A DNA stretch of 64,000 nucleotides from Nocardioides oleivorans (GCF_004137255.1 NZ_SDWT01000001.1:1736001-1800000), one strand, 5' to 3'; shown: positions 23,657-32,934, counted from the stretch's first letter. The notes: a model not told the origin generated them from the letters alone. Made by a program: numbers and translations.

Positions 23657-24784
23657 TTAGGCGACCGGCGCCCACACCTGCTCGTCGCCCTGCTCGCCGA
23701 ACGACGACAGCGTGAGCACGCCGCCGGCGCAGGCGGGCTCGCCGAGGAACGCGTTCCCGGTGGAGGTGGACTCGTAGGCGACCTCGAGGGTGTGGTCGGG
23801 CGTCCAACGCATCAGCCGCGCTGGTTCGTCGCCCGTCTGCGGGTCGCGGACGAAGAAGAGGGAGTCGCCGCAGGGGGTGAGGCTGCCGGTCGTGCCGGGG
23901 CCGAGGTCGAAGAACGCGTCGTAGGCCGAGGCGTAGAAGTGGGCCTCCTCCTGCCGCCTGGGCTTCGGCACCTCGGACCAGGCGTAGCCGTCGTGGGCCG
24001 CGGCGACGTCCCACGCCCGGCACTCGGTCGGGCCCTCGACCGGCTGCGGCACCCCGCTGCCGTCGAGGAGGTTCGCGGTGCGGCAGGCCACGGGCCGGGC
24101 GTCGTCGAAGGTCATCATCGCGACGCCGAGGTCACTGGCGGTCAGCTGGGAGAAGCCGGTGTTCCCCGGCGCGCACCACCCGTCCTCGCCGTTGCTGTCG
24201 GCGAGCGCGTAGGTCGCCAGGCAGTACGCCCGCCCGTCGCCGTAGGTCGGGTAGTAGAGGTCGCCGCCGGTCATCGCCCACGAACCGCCGCTCGCCGCCG
24301 GCGGTGTGGCGACCGTGCCCCGCTCGCCGGTGGTGAGGTCGACCGTGACGACCTCGCTCGGGGCGGTCTCGGCCTTGTCCTGGCGCACGACGACCGCCCA
24401 GTCCTCGTCCATGAGGACCTCGGAGATGGTGCGGCCGCCACCGGCCTCGACCGTGACGTCCGGGTCGCCTCCCGTCAGCACGACGCTGCTGCCGCCGCCC
24501 GTGGTGGCCGCGGTCCACGCGGGCCCCTGGAGGTACGGCGTCCCGGCGGCGTTGCCGGTCTCGGTCCAGTCGAGCAGGGCCTCGGTCGGCTCCACGACGG
24601 TCGGGTCCTCGCGCGTCCCGCCGGTCGGTGCCTCGCCCGGGCTGCCGCTCGGGCTCCCGTCCTGGCTGCTCGGGCTCCCGCTCGGGCTTCCGCTCGGGCT
24701 TCCGCTCGGACTCCCGCCCGACGAGCAGGCGGACAGCGCGACCAGCAGCACCAGCAGCACCAGCGCGATCGTCGTACGCCTCAC
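23657..24784 (-). CDS. Lipoprotein with (Gly-Ser-Pro-Ser) repeats and propeller-like domain
   Basis: This 375-residue protein has a lipoprotein signal (LVLLVLLVALSAC, lipid-bearing Cys about residue 20). A flexible linker of GSPS repeats (about 23-50) is encoded by tandem near-identical 12-base units. A domain of about 310 residues then shows beta-propeller-like strands (GGDLYYPTYGDGRAYCLATY, CGDSLFFVRDPQTGD). Six or more cysteines suggest disulfides. It is anchored outside the membrane by a spacer. No enzyme motif is seen. It lies 13 bases after the C39-like peptidase gene and is probably co-transcribed with it. Confidence 0.75.
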   Translation of the reverse strand: MRRTTIALVLLVLLVALSACSSGGSPSGSPSGSPSGSPSSQDGSPSGSPGEAPTGGTREDPTVVEPTEALLDWTETGNAAGTPYLQGPAWTAATTGGGSSVVLTGGDPDVTVEAGGGRTISEVLMDEDWAVVVRQDKAETAPSEVVTVDLTTGERGTVATPPAASGGSWAMTGGDLYYPTYGDGRAYCLATYALADSNGEDGWCAPGNTGFSQLTASDLGVAMMTFDDARPVACRTANLLDGSGVPQPVEGPTECRAWDVAAAHDGYAWSEVPKPRRQEEAHFYASAYDAFFDLGPGTTGSLTPCGDSLFFVRDPQTGDEPARLMRWTPDHTLEVAYESTSTGNAFLGEPACAGGVLTLSSFGEQGDEQVWAPVA

Positions 24785-24797
24785 GTCAGACGCCCCC

Positions 24798-26030
24798 TCA
24801 CACGCCCACGTTGCGCTGGAAGTGGTCGAGGTTCGCGCGGTAGGAGCGGTAGGCATTGCGCCACTGGACGCGTGAGATGGCCGGCTCGCTGGGGTCGAAC
24901 TTCGACTGGTCCCACGGCTCGAAGTAGCCGATCTGGCGGTTGCCCCCGGGGTTCTGGTCGAAGCCGCGACCGACCTGGAAGTGTCCGCTCGCGTCGTCGT
25001 CGAGGTAGGGGTAGTACTGCTTGAGCAGGACCGGGTGGAGCACGACGGGCGCCCGGTAGTCGTGGATGTGGCGCATCATCAGGCGGTACCACTGGCGGAA
25101 GCTGAAGTCGCTGATGTCGAGCACCACGTAGGGTCCGGCGAACCTCTTCGCGTCGTAGTGGGTCTTGTTGTTGACCACGCGCACCATGTCGGTGATCGAC
25201 GTGCCGGCGCTCGTGGTGCCGAGGCGGCGGGCCCAGTAGGACTGGGTCTTGCGGGTGCCCTGCGAGCTCCAGCCGATCGCCTGCATCGTCGCCGGGCCGC
25301 ACCACCACGTCTCGTTCTGTGCCCGGGCGACCCTGCTGGTGAGGATCTTGTCCTTGCGGGGGTACTTCCTCCCGAACGTCCGGGCGCTCACCCCATCGAG
25401 CGCCAGGTCCGGGTGCTGCTGCGCGAAGTCGTCCGGCAGCGGGACGCCCTGGATCTCGTGGCGGAGCAGCCAGACCTTGCCGACCGCCCGGGCTGCCGCG
25501 GTGAGCTCGGCGCGCTCGGCCTCGGCGCGCTCGGTCGACGTACGTCGCGAGGCGCGGGCCAGGAGCCCGTCGGCGTCCAGGTCGCCGGTCTGCTCGCGCC
25601 CGGCCGGGGTGGGGGCGTCGAGGCGGGCGGCGAGGGCCTTGCGGGACTGGTGGGTCCAGCCGAAGCCGAGGCAGTAGCGCTGGCCCTCGAAGGTCGCGCA
25701 GCGGACGGACGCGTCAGCCGTCGCCGTACGTCCCTGTGCGCGGTCGAGACGGCTGCCCGCGGCGACCACGCGGTCGATCTCGGCCTGCATCTCGGGCGTG
25801 ACCTCGCCGGGGCCGGCACCGGACGGTGCCGGCGTGGCGTCGGCTGCCGGCGCGATCCCGCCCGGTCGGCTGCCGTCGTCGCCGCTGCTGTCCGGCAGGA
25901 ACGGAACCGCACCCAGCGTCAGGGCGAGCGCGGCTGCCGCGATCGTGGCCGGGTGGCGCCACAGGGGCCGCGGTTGGTCGCCGCCGGCGATCTGGTGCGC
26001 GAGGCCGGGCAGGAGTCGGGGAAGGGGCAT
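24798..26030 (-). CDS. Membrane-anchored or secreted C39-like cysteine peptidase
   Basis: This 410-residue protein has one N-terminal hydrophobic segment (about 28-46), a low-complexity linker, and a C-terminal papain-fold domain of C39_2 type. The active-site Cys is at 244 ([16 protein letters not shown]), the His in [13 protein letters not shown] and a possible Asn/Asp in GYFEPWDQ. The middle region (about 100-220) has [15 protein letters not shown], a likely disulfide pair. The peptidase could act on wall or secreted proteins; no substrate is evident. The lipoprotein gene follows within 13 bases. Confidence 0.75.
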   Translation of the reverse strand: MPLPRLLPGLAHQIAGGDQPRPLWRHPATIAAAALALTLGAVPFLPDSSGDDGSRPGGIAPAADATPAPSGAGPGEVTPEMQAEIDRVVAAGSRLDRAQGRTATADASVRCATFEGQRYCLGFGWTHQSRKALAARLDAPTPAGREQTGDLDADGLLARASRRTSTERAEAERAELTAAARAVGKVWLLRHEIQGVPLPDDFAQQHPDLALDGVSARTFGRKYPRKDKILTSRVARAQNETWWCGPATMQAIGWSSQGTRKTQSYWARRLGTTSAGTSITDMVRVVNNKTHYDAKRFAGPYVVLDISDFSFRQWYRLMMRHIHDYRAPVVLHPVLLKQYYPYLDDDASGHFQVGRGFDQNPGGNRQIGYFEPWDQSKFDPSEPAISRVQWRNAYRSYRANLDHFQRNVGV

Positions 26031-26129
26031 GGGGAAGGAACCTCCGAGAAGCGGATCGACTCACTGTCCCCTCTGGTCACAGAAGTCGCAAGTTCCTCAT
26101 GCGTCACAGGTTGGGTATGTGCGCGGGGA

Positions 26130-26208
26130 ACTGTGCACCCGAGTCTCCCGCTTGTCGGCCTGGATCTGGGCCGACAACCGGGGCGGTCACCGGATATCCG
26201 GTGACTCC
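26130..26208. repeat. Two-palindrome intergenic repeat, copy 2
   Basis: Nearly identical to copy 1 over about 79 bases, from ACTGTGCACCCGAGTCTCCC to the perfect palindrome GTCACCGGATATCCGGTGAC (26186-26205). The first module reads TTGTCGGCC, a short centre with GATC, then GGGCCGACAA. It lies 12 bases from the 3' end of tRNA-Gly and upstream of the C39-like gene. Confidence 0.8.
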
Positions 26209-26220
26209 ATGGATTCGCGG

Positions 26221-26293
26221 AGCGGATGACGAGACTCGAACTCGCGACATCGACCTTGGGAAGGTCGCGCTCTACCAACTGAGCTACATCCGC
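26221..26293 (-). tRNA. tRNA-Gly (anticodon CCC)
   Basis: Read on the minus strand, the sequence folds into a full cloverleaf. It has a 7-base acceptor GCGGATG/CATCCGC, a D-arm GCTC...GAGC, an anticodon stem CGACC/GGTCG with loop TTCCCAA (anticodon CCC), a TTCGAGT T-loop and discriminator base T. CCA is not encoded in the gene. Confidence 0.95.
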
Positions 26294-26335
26294 ATGCCGT
26301 ACGAGTACGGCGGGCCGAACACTACCGGAGCCTGG

Positions 26336-27097
26336 TCAGCGGACCTCGCTGAGCCCGGGGCGCTTGGCGGAGACGGTGTCGCCCGAGGAGCGGCCGGTGA
26401 CCCGGCGGTGGACCCAGGGGACGAGGAACTCGCGGGTCCACTGCGCGTTGGCGCGCAGCTGGTCGCGGCGGCCGAGGACCGGCAGCGGGTCGAGCTCGAC
26501 CGGCGGGATGTCGTGCTCGACACCGATCGCGTCGAGCACGGCGCGCGCGATGTAGGTGTGGCCGAAGGCGTTGAGGTGCATCCGGTCGGTGTCCATCGCC
26601 GCGGCGATCTCGACGTCGCGCATCCGCCACATGTCGACGAGCGTGACGCCGTGGTTGTCGGCGATCTCGCGGACCCACTCGTTGAAGACCGCCATCCGGC
26701 CGCGGACGGGTCCGTAGATGCCGCCGGCGCCCGGGTCGTAGACGGTGAACATCACCACGCGTGCCCCGGTCGCGACCAGCCGCGCGATCGCGGCGTCGTA
26801 CGTCGCTGCGATCGCGTCGATGTCGACCCGCGGGCGGAGCACGTCGTTGCCGCCGCCGTGGATCGTGATCAGGTCGGGCGAGAGGGCGATGGCGGCGTCG
26901 AGCTGCTCGTCGACGATGGGCCCGAGCTTGCGGCCGCGGATCGCGAGGTTGGCGTAGCCGAAGTCGTCGGTCTGGCGGGCGAGGACCTCCGCGACCCGGT
27001 CGGCCCAGCCGCGCAGGCCGTTGGGGTGGGCGGGGTCGGGGTCACCGACTCCCTCGGTGAAGGAGTCGCCGAGGGCGACGAAGCGGTGGTAGGTCAC
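26336..27097 (-). CDS. SGNH/GDSL-family esterase or lipase
   Basis: This 253-residue hydrolase has the SGNH blocks: GDSFTEG with the nucleophilic Ser (about residue 12), a block II Gly in NLAIRG, GGGND (about 80-84) and the [10 protein letters not shown] block V with catalytic Asp and His (about 175-184). There is no signal peptide, so it is probably cytosolic or exported by other means. The C-terminal 50 residues ([20 protein letters not shown]) extend past the family core. GTG at 27097 is the start fitting the core. It is divergent from dcd over 57 bases. Confidence 0.87.
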   Translation of the reverse strand: MTYHRFVALGDSFTEGVGDPDPAHPNGLRGWADRVAEVLARQTDDFGYANLAIRGRKLGPIVDEQLDAAIALSPDLITIHGGGNDVLRPRVDIDAIAATYDAAIARLVATGARVVMFTVYDPGAGGIYGPVRGRMAVFNEWVREIADNHGVTLVDMWRMRDVEIAAAMDTDRMHLNAFGHTYIARAVLDAIGVEHDIPPVELDPLPVLGRRDQLRANAQWTREFLVPWVHRRVTGRSSGDTVSAKRPGLSEVR

Positions 27098-27154
27098 CGG
27101 ATCATTGTGACCACGCGCTCCCCAGCGTGGAAAACGGAGGCTAGGGTCGGCCGC

Positions 27155-27730
27155 GTGCTGCTCTCTGATCGCGACATCACCGCTGAGATCGACGCCGGCC
27201 GGATCGCCCTGGAGCCGTGGGACCCCGCGATGATGCAGCCGTCCAGCGTCGACGTACGCCTCGACCGGTTCTTCCGGGTCTTCGAGAACCACCGCTACCC
27301 GCACATCGACCCGGCGGCCGACCAGTCCGAGCTGACCCGCGAGGTGGAGCCGGAGGGCGACGAGCCGTTCATCCTGCACCCGGGCGAGTTCGTCCTCGGG
27401 TCCACCTACGAGGTGGTCAGCCTCCCCGCCGACATCGCCGCTCGCGTCGAGGGCAAGTCGTCGCTGGGCCGCCTCGGGCTGCTGACCCACGCGACCGCCG
27501 GCTTCGTCGACCCCGGCTTCTCCGGGCACGTGACGCTCGAGCTGGCCAACGTCGCGACGCTGCCGATCAAGCTCTACCCCGGCATGAAGATCGGGCAGTT
27601 CTGCTTCTTCCGGCTCACCTCTCCCAGCGAGCACCCCTACGGCTCGGAGAAGTACGGCTCGCGCTACCAGGGCCAGCGCGGTCCGACACCGAGCCGGTCG
27701 TTCCAGGGCTTCCACCGCACGCAGATCTGA
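27155..27730 (+). CDS. dcd: dCTP deaminase
   Basis: This 191-residue enzyme of nucleotide metabolism converts dCTP to dUTP, or to dUMP if bifunctional as in mycobacteria. It begins [20 protein letters not shown]. Key motifs are [22 protein letters not shown] (substrate-binding Ser/Arg) and [17 protein letters not shown], which carries the catalytic Glu. The length fits the family exactly. GTG at 27155 has GGAGG 14 bases upstream, rather far. Confidence 0.95.
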   Translation: MLLSDRDITAEIDAGRIALEPWDPAMMQPSSVDVRLDRFFRVFENHRYPHIDPAADQSELTREVEPEGDEPFILHPGEFVLGSTYEVVSLPADIAARVEGKSSLGRLGLLTHATAGFVDPGFSGHVTLELANVATLPIKLYPGMKIGQFCFFRLTSPSEHPYGSEKYGSRYQGQRGPTPSRSFQGFHRTQI

Positions 27731-27796
27731 GCGGCCCGTGTGACGGGCGTCCCCCGGCCCGATGATGACGCGCGGGCCGAGCATGGTTAGGCTTCC

Positions 27797-27815
27797 CTAA
27801 GTTAGCCTCACCTTC
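27797..27815 (+). promoter_or_regulatory. Iron box (IdeR/DmdR type) before the siderophore importer
   Basis: CTAAGTTAGCCTCACCTTC matches about 14 of 19 positions of the actinobacterial iron-box consensus TTAGGTTAGGCTCACCTAA. A second partial site (TTAGGCTTCCCTAA) overlaps just upstream. It lies 20 bases before the binding-protein gene, so iron would repress the importer operon. Confidence 0.7.
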
Positions 27816-27834
27816 CTGCCCCACGGAGCCCCCG

Positions 27835-28899
27835 ATGAAGCGAAGTCTTGCCGCGCCCACTGCCCTCAAGGCTGCTGCGGCCACCCTCCTGCTCGCCGCG
27901 CTCGCCGGCTGCAGCACCGGGTCCACCAGTGCCGACGACACCGACGCCGCCCCGACGGCGACCAGCTCGGTCGACGCCGACGCGTTCCCGGTGACGATCG
28001 AGCACGCGCTCGGCTCGACCACGATCGAGGAGGAGCCGACCCGCGTGGTCTCCGTCGGCTACGCCGAGGCCGACTACCCGCTCTCGCTGGGCGTGGTCCC
28101 GGTCGGTGCCGACAAGATCGAGTACGCCGGCAACGAGAACGACTCGTCGGACTGGTTCGACGAGGCCCTGGGCGAGATCGACGGCGCCGAGCAGCCGACC
28201 CGCTTCAGCACCGCCGACGGCGTGCCCGTCGACGAGATCGTCAAGCTCCAGCCCGACCTGGTGACCGCGACGCAGTCCGGCATCACGCAGGAGGAGTACG
28301 ACAAGCTCACCGACGCGGGCATCCCGGTCGTCGCCTACCCCAACGCGCCCTACAACACCACGTGGCAGGAGTCGCTGGAGATGGTCGGCCAGGCGCTGGG
28401 CCGCACCGCACTGGCCGACGAGGTCAAGGCCGAGACCGAGCAGGTCATCGCCGACACGGCGGCGGAGTTCCCGCAGCTCGAGGGCAAGACCTTCACCTTC
28501 GCCGGCCCCAACGCCGACCCGTCGTCGTTCTACGTCTACACCTCCATGGACAACCGGCCGCGCCTGCTCGTCGAGCTCGGCATGGTGAACTCCCCGCTCG
28601 TCGAGGAGCGCAGCGAGCCCGGCCAGTTCCTCTTCAACATCTCCTCCGAGCGCACCGCGCAGCTCGACGCCGACGTCTTCCTCACCTACGCGAACTCGGA
28701 GGAGAACGTCCAGGAGCTCGCCGACGACCCGCTGGTCCAGCAGATCCCGGCCGTGGCCGACAACCGCTGGTACGCCACGGTCGACGTGACCGAGGCGATC
28801 GGCCTCTCGGCCCCCTCGCCGCTGTCGATCCCCGTCGGCATGGAGCGCTACATCCCGCACGTCGCCGCGGCCGTCGACGGCGACGGCTCCACGCCGTGA
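27835..28899 (+). CDS. Siderophore ABC transporter substrate-binding lipoprotein
   Basis: This 354-residue protein has a lipoprotein signal (ATLLLAALAGC, lipid-bearing Cys about residue 25) and the two-lobe FepB/FhuD-type fold joined by a long helix: VVSVGYAEADYPLSLGVVPV, LQPDLVTATQSGI, VVAYPNAPYNTTW. It binds a ferric siderophore outside the membrane and delivers it to the two permeases encoded next. An iron box precedes it. The ligand cannot be told from the sequence, though hydroxamate types are common for this branch. Confidence 0.92.
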   Translation: MKRSLAAPTALKAAAATLLLAALAGCSTGSTSADDTDAAPTATSSVDADAFPVTIEHALGSTTIEEEPTRVVSVGYAEADYPLSLGVVPVGADKIEYAGNENDSSDWFDEALGEIDGAEQPTRFSTADGVPVDEIVKLQPDLVTATQSGITQEEYDKLTDAGIPVVAYPNAPYNTTWQESLEMVGQALGRTALADEVKAETEQVIADTAAEFPQLEGKTFTFAGPNADPSSFYVYTSMDNRPRLLVELGMVNSPLVEERSEPGQFLFNISSERTAQLDADVFLTYANSEENVQELADDPLVQQIPAVADNRWYATVDVTEAIGLSAPSPLSIPVGMERYIPHVAAAVDGDGSTP

Positions 28900-28921
28900 C
28901 GGCTGCCTGACGACACCGACG

Positions 28922-29935
28922 ATGGCCACCACCACCGAGCTGCTGGACCGGCCGCGGAGCACCTCCGCGGCCGGCCCGGCATCGGCGTACGCCGTGATGC
29001 TCGCGCTCCTCGTGGTGGCCTCCGTCGTCTCGGTCTTCGTCGGGTCGCGCCTGTTCTCACCGCTCGAGCTCTTCCGCGACGGGCCTGACCAGACCGTGCT
29101 CCAGGTGCGCGCGGTCCGCACCGCCCTCGGCCTGTGCGTCGGCGTGGCGCTCGGCCTCGCGGGTGCCTGCATGCAGGGCCTGACCCGCAACCCGCTCGCC
29201 GACCCCGGCATCCTCGGGGTGAACGCCGGGGCGGCGCTGGCCATCGTGCTGGGCATCGCCTACCTCGGCGCGGGCAGCATGACGTCGTACGTCCTCCTGG
29301 CCCTCGTCGGCGCAGCGGTCGCCTCGGTGGCGGTCCACACCATCGCCGGGGTCGGTCGCGACGGTGCGACCCCCGCGAAGCTCACGGTCGCCGGAGCCGC
29401 CTTCGCCGCAGCCGCGAGCAGCTGGACGGTCGCCGTGCAGCTCGTCGACCAGACCACGCTCGACGTGATGCGGCGCTGGCAGGTCGGCTCCATCGGCGGC
29501 CGCTCGTGGGACCTCGTGGTCTCGCTGGTGCCGATGTTCGTCGTCGGTGCCGTGCTCGCCCTCGCGCTCAGCCGCACGCTGAACGCCCTCGCGCTCGGCG
29601 ACGAGATGGCCAAGGGCCTGGGCCGTCACACCGCGCGCGACCGGGTCCTGGTCGGCTTCGCCATCGTGCTGCTCGCGGGCACGGCCACGGCCGCCGCAGG
29701 CCCCATCGCCTTCGTCGGCCTGATCGTCCCGCACCTGGTCCGCACCCGCACCGGCTCCGACCACCGCCACCTGCTCCCGCTCAGTGCCGGGTACGGCGCG
29801 GTGCTGGTGCTGCTCGCCGACACGGTCGGGCGGATCGTCCTCCCACCGTCGGAGGTGCAGGTCGGCATCATGACGGCCGTGATCGGGGTGCCGTTCTTCC
29901 TGCTGCTGGTCCGGCGCGGACGGATGGGGCTGTGA
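28922..29935 (+). CDS. FecCD-type siderophore permease, first subunit
   Basis: This 337-residue integral membrane protein has about ten helices and typical FecCD motifs: VRAVRTALGLCVGVALGLAG, MQGLTRNPLADPGILGVNAG, MRRWQVGSIGG and GPIAFVGLIVPH. It forms the channel with the second permease, whose GTG overlaps this stop (GTGA). It starts 22 bases after the binding-protein gene. Confidence 0.93.
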   Translation: MATTTELLDRPRSTSAAGPASAYAVMLALLVVASVVSVFVGSRLFSPLELFRDGPDQTVLQVRAVRTALGLCVGVALGLAGACMQGLTRNPLADPGILGVNAGAALAIVLGIAYLGAGSMTSYVLLALVGAAVASVAVHTIAGVGRDGATPAKLTVAGAAFAAAASSWTVAVQLVDQTTLDVMRRWQVGSIGGRSWDLVVSLVPMFVVGAVLALALSRTLNALALGDEMAKGLGRHTARDRVLVGFAIVLLAGTATAAAGPIAFVGLIVPHLVRTRTGSDHRHLLPLSAGYGAVLVLLADTVGRIVLPPSEVQVGIMTAVIGVPFFLLLVRRGRMGL

Positions 29936-30981
29936 ACACCGTCCTCGACCAGGCCACCCGCTCCGCAGCGTGGGCCGACATGCGCGCCGCCACCGCGCGA
30001 CCGCGCCGGCGCCGGCTGCTCGTCCTCGCCAGCCTCGCGCTGGGGCTGGTCGCCGCCTTCGCGGTGCGCGTGCTGCTCGGTGACTACACCTTCACGGTCC
30101 CCGACTTCTTCCGGATCCTCTTCGGCGAGCAGATGCCGGTCTCGACCTTCATCCTGATGGAGAGCAAGCTGCCGCGTGCCGTCCTGGCGGTGCTCGTCGG
30201 GCTGGCCCTGGGGTCGGCGGGGTCGCTCTTCCAGATGCTGCTGCGCAACCCGCTGGCCAGCCCCGACATCGTCGGGGTCAGCCTCGGCGCGAGCGCGGCC
30301 GGCATCTTCGCCATCCTCACCCTCGACCTGCGCGACGGCGCGGTGTCGGTGTTCGCCGTCGTGGGTGCCGTCGTGATCGCGGCGGTGGTGCGCTGGGTCG
30401 CCGGCACGACCGGCGGCTACCGGCTGGTGCTGGTCGGGGTCGGCGTCGCCGCCGCGATGGTGTCGGTCATCCAGTACCTCCTCGCCCGCTCCAACACGTA
30501 CGACGTCCAGCTCGCGCTGCGGTGGCTGGTCGGCAGCGTCAACAACGTGCCGTGGCAGACGATCGGGCTGCTCGCCGTCGTCCTCGCCGTGCTGCTGCCA
30601 TTGCTCGCGGTGCTGGCCCACGCCCTGCCCGCCCTCGAGATGGGCGACGACGCCGCCGCCGGGCTCGGCGTCGGGCGGCACCGCACCGACGTGCTGCTGC
30701 TGGTGGGCGTGCTGCTGACCGCCGTCGCGGTCGCCGCCGCCGGCCCCGTGGCGTTCGTGGCCTTCATGGCCGGACCGATCGCCCGCGCGTTCATGGGCGG
30801 GCGGCACAGCCTGCTCGCCGGTGCCCTCGTCGGGGCGATCCTCATGCTGCTCGCCGACTACACCGCGGCGTACCTCATCCCCGGCGTGGTGCTGCCCGTC
30901 GGGATCGTGACCGGAGCGGTCGGCGGACCGTTCCTGCTCTGGCTACTGGCGCGCGGCGCCGCGACCGGGAGGACCGGATGA
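29932..30981 (+). CDS. FecCD-type siderophore permease, second subunit
   Basis: This 349-residue permease has a basic cytosolic leader (about residues 1-28), then about nine or ten helices with LPRAVLAVLVGLALGSAGSL, RNPLASPDIVGVSLGASAAG, LRWLVGSVNN and AGPVAFVAFMAGPIAR, all FecCD hallmarks. GTG at 29932 overlaps the first permease stop, and its own stop overlaps the ATPase start (ATGA). The permease pair is therefore made in step with the ATPase. Confidence 0.93.
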   Translation: MNTVLDQATRSAAWADMRAATARPRRRRLLVLASLALGLVAAFAVRVLLGDYTFTVPDFFRILFGEQMPVSTFILMESKLPRAVLAVLVGLALGSAGSLFQMLLRNPLASPDIVGVSLGASAAGIFAILTLDLRDGAVSVFAVVGAVVIAAVVRWVAGTTGGYRLVLVGVGVAAAMVSVIQYLLARSNTYDVQLALRWLVGSVNNVPWQTIGLLAVVLAVLLPLLAVLAHALPALEMGDDAAAGLGVGRHRTDVLLLVGVLLTAVAVAAAGPVAFVAFMAGPIARAFMGGRHSLLAGALVGAILMLLADYTAAYLIPGVVLPVGIVTGAVGGPFLLWLLARGAATGRTG

Positions 30982-31790
30982 CCGACCCGACCAGCAGGCT
31001 GCACACCGAGGCGGTGAGCCTGGGCTACGGCGACCGCAAGGTCGTCGACGAGGTGAGCGTCGAGATCCCCGACGGCAAGGTCACCGTCGTCGTCGGCCCG
31101 AACGCGTGCGGCAAGTCGACGCTGCTCAAGGGCCTGGCCCGGCTCGTGCGACCGCAGGGCGGGGCGGTGATCCTCGACGGCGAGGAGATCCACAAGCGCC
31201 CGACCAAGGAGGTCGCCAAGGTCCTCGGGCTGCTGCCCCAGAACCCGATCGCTCCCGACGGCGTGGTCGTCGCCGACCTCGTCGGTCGCGGACGACACCC
31301 GCACCAGGGCGTCTTCACGCGCTGGAGCGCCGAGGACCGGGCGGCGGTGGAGGAGGCGATGGTCCTCACCGACACCGCCTCGCTCGCCGACCGCGTGGTC
31401 GACGAGCTCTCGGGTGGCCAGCGCCAGCGGGTCTGGATCGCGATGGCGCTCGCGCAGGGCACCGACCTGCTGCTGCTCGACGAGCCGACGACCTTCCTCG
31501 ACGTCGCCCACCAGGTCGAGATGCTCGACCTGCTCCACGACCTCAACGTCGAGCGCGGCACGACGGTCGTCATGGTGCTCCACGACCTCAACCTCGCCGC
31601 GCGCTACGCCGACCACCTGATCGCCGTGTCCGAGGGGAGGGTGTACGCCGTCGGCGACCCGTCGGAGGTGCTCGACACGACGCTGGTCCAGGAGGTCTTC
31701 GGCATGCAGAGCGCCGTCATCGACGACCCCGTCTCCGGCACTCCTCTCGTGGTCCCGATCGGTCGGCACCGCAGCAACGGCCGGGTGTGA
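30978..31790 (+). CDS. Siderophore ABC transporter ATPase
   Basis: This 270-residue FepC/FhuC-type ATPase has Walker A GPNACGKST (Cys in place of the usual Gly or Ser), Q-loop LLPQNP, signature LSGGQRQRVWIAMALAQGT, Walker B LLLLDEPTTFLD and the H-loop VLHDLNLA. It powers import of the siderophore captured by the lipoprotein. ATGA overlaps the second permease stop. It is the last gene of the operon; the reductase gene has its own iron box. Confidence 0.95.
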   Translation: MTDPTSRLHTEAVSLGYGDRKVVDEVSVEIPDGKVTVVVGPNACGKSTLLKGLARLVRPQGGAVILDGEEIHKRPTKEVAKVLGLLPQNPIAPDGVVVADLVGRGRHPHQGVFTRWSAEDRAAVEEAMVLTDTASLADRVVDELSGGQRQRVWIAMALAQGTDLLLLDEPTTFLDVAHQVEMLDLLHDLNVERGTTVVMVLHDLNLAARYADHLIAVSEGRVYAVGDPSEVLDTTLVQEVFGMQSAVIDDPVSGTPLVVPIGRHRSNGRV

Positions 31791-31842
31791 CCCAGGTCGC
31801 CGGTGATTAACGGCACGACCCTGTTGCGTAAACCCCGTGGCA

Positions 31843-31861
31843 TGGGGTTAGGGTTACCTAA
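31843..31861 (+). promoter_or_regulatory. Iron box before the siderophore-interacting protein
   Basis: TGGGGTTAGGGTTACCTAA matches about 15 of 19 positions of the iron-box consensus. It lies 91 bases before the siderophore-interacting protein start, making that gene a second IdeR/DmdR-type target independent of the importer operon. Confidence 0.65.
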
Positions 31862-31878
31862 GTAAGACCGCTCCACCG

Positions 31879-31928
31879 CGAGTCGGCGTCACCGGGTTCC
31901 CTGGGGGGAGGCCTGGGGCGCCGACTCG
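31879..31928 (+). promoter_or_regulatory. Long-loop stem in the 5' leader of the siderophore-interacting protein gene
   Basis: CGAGTCGGCG (31879-31888) is inverted at 31919-31928, giving a perfect 10-base-pair stem with a 30-base G-rich loop. It ends 24 bases before the start codon and just before the AGGAG ribosome site. It could affect translation. It matches no riboswitch I know. Confidence 0.35.
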
Positions 31929-31952
31929 TCCCTCGTCGGCCCAGGAGATGCG

Positions 31953-32903
31953 ATGACCACGACGTCCGAAGTCCTGCCCCTGCTCTTCACCGAGGTCGAG
32001 GTCGTCTCGGTCGACCGGCTGGGCCCGACCTTCGTCCGCGTCGAGCTGGCCAGCCCCGAGCTCGCGGAGTTCGGCGTCGAGGGCCCGCGCTACGACCAGC
32101 GCATCAAGCTGATCTTCCCCGACCCCGCGACCGGCGCGATCACCTCGACCGAGGGCGCCGACGCCTCCTGGTTCTCCACGTGGATGGAGCAGCCGACCGA
32201 GGAACGCGGGCACATGCGCACCTACACGATCCGCGACGTGCGCGGCTCGGGTGCCTCCACGACCTTCGTCGTCGACATGGTCCTGCACCTCGAGGGCGAC
32301 CTCGTCGGGCCCGGCTCGACCTGGGCCTCGACCGCGGCCGTCGGCGACCGCATCGTGGTGCTCGCGCCGCGCCGCGGCCACTTCTACGGTGGCATCGAGT
32401 TCGTCCCCGCCGAGGGTGCGGAGCTCCTGCTCGTCGGCGACGAGACCGCGGTGCCCGCGGTGTGCACGGTCCTCGAGCAGCTGCCGGCGGACGCCCGCGG
32501 GACGGCCTTCCTCGAGGTGCCCCACGTCGGCGACGTACAGACCACGATCGGGCCGGCCGGGGTCGAGGTCGTCTGGCTTCCCCGGGAGGACGCCGAGCTC
32601 GGGGTCCGGCTCCACGACGCGGTGGTCGCGCACCTCGGCATCCCGGGCGCCCGGGTCGAGGTCGGCGAGGACGAGGTCGACCCCGACCTCTGGGAGACGC
32701 CCACCCACTCCTCGTCCGGCGAGGACGTGGCGGGCGGCGGTGCTCCCGGGGCTGCCTGCGAAGTGGGGACGTACGCCTGGATCGCGGGCGAGTCGAAGGT
32801 GGTGACCGGGCTGCGCCGGCACCTCGTCAACGAGCTCGGGTTCGACCGCAGCCAGGTGGCCTTCATGGGCTACTGGCGCCGCGGCGTGGCCATGAAGTCC
32901 TGA
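31953..32903 (+). CDS. Siderophore-interacting protein (ferric-siderophore reductase)
   Basis: This 316-residue flavoprotein is of the SIP/ViuB family. It has an N-terminal FAD-binding barrel with MRTYTIRD (about residue 88) and VVDMVLHLEGD..GPGSTWA, and a C-terminal SIP domain with LLVGDETAVPAV and the closing YAWIAGESKVVTGLRRHLV. It reduces Fe(III)-siderophore in the cytosol and frees the iron, acting downstream of the importer encoded before it. AGGAG precedes ATG 31953. An iron box and a leader hairpin lie upstream. Confidence 0.95.
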   Translation: MTTTSEVLPLLFTEVEVVSVDRLGPTFVRVELASPELAEFGVEGPRYDQRIKLIFPDPATGAITSTEGADASWFSTWMEQPTEERGHMRTYTIRDVRGSGASTTFVVDMVLHLEGDLVGPGSTWASTAAVGDRIVVLAPRRGHFYGGIEFVPAEGAELLLVGDETAVPAVCTVLEQLPADARGTAFLEVPHVGDVQTTIGPAGVEVVWLPREDAELGVRLHDAVVAHLGIPGARVEVGEDEVDPDLWETPTHSSSGEDVAGGGAPGAACEVGTYAWIAGESKVVTGLRRHLVNELGFDRSQVAFMGYWRRGVAMKS

Positions 32904-32934
32904 CCACCGGTCGCGGCGCCCCTGCGGGTCCTGC

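Noticed and set aside
24632..24725. CRISPR or regulatory repeat array
   Set aside because: The 12-base repeats are in frame and encode Gly-Ser-Pro-Ser in the lipoprotein linker.
26130..26293. Attachment site of an integrated element at tRNA-Gly
   Set aside because: The palindromic repeat lies near the tRNA 3' end, but no duplicate of the tRNA end and no integrase or phage gene is seen. The same repeat occurs at sites without a tRNA.
31879..31928. Riboswitch in the siderophore-interacting protein leader
   Set aside because: A single stem with a long loop does not match any riboswitch consensus I know. It is kept only as a possible leader structure.
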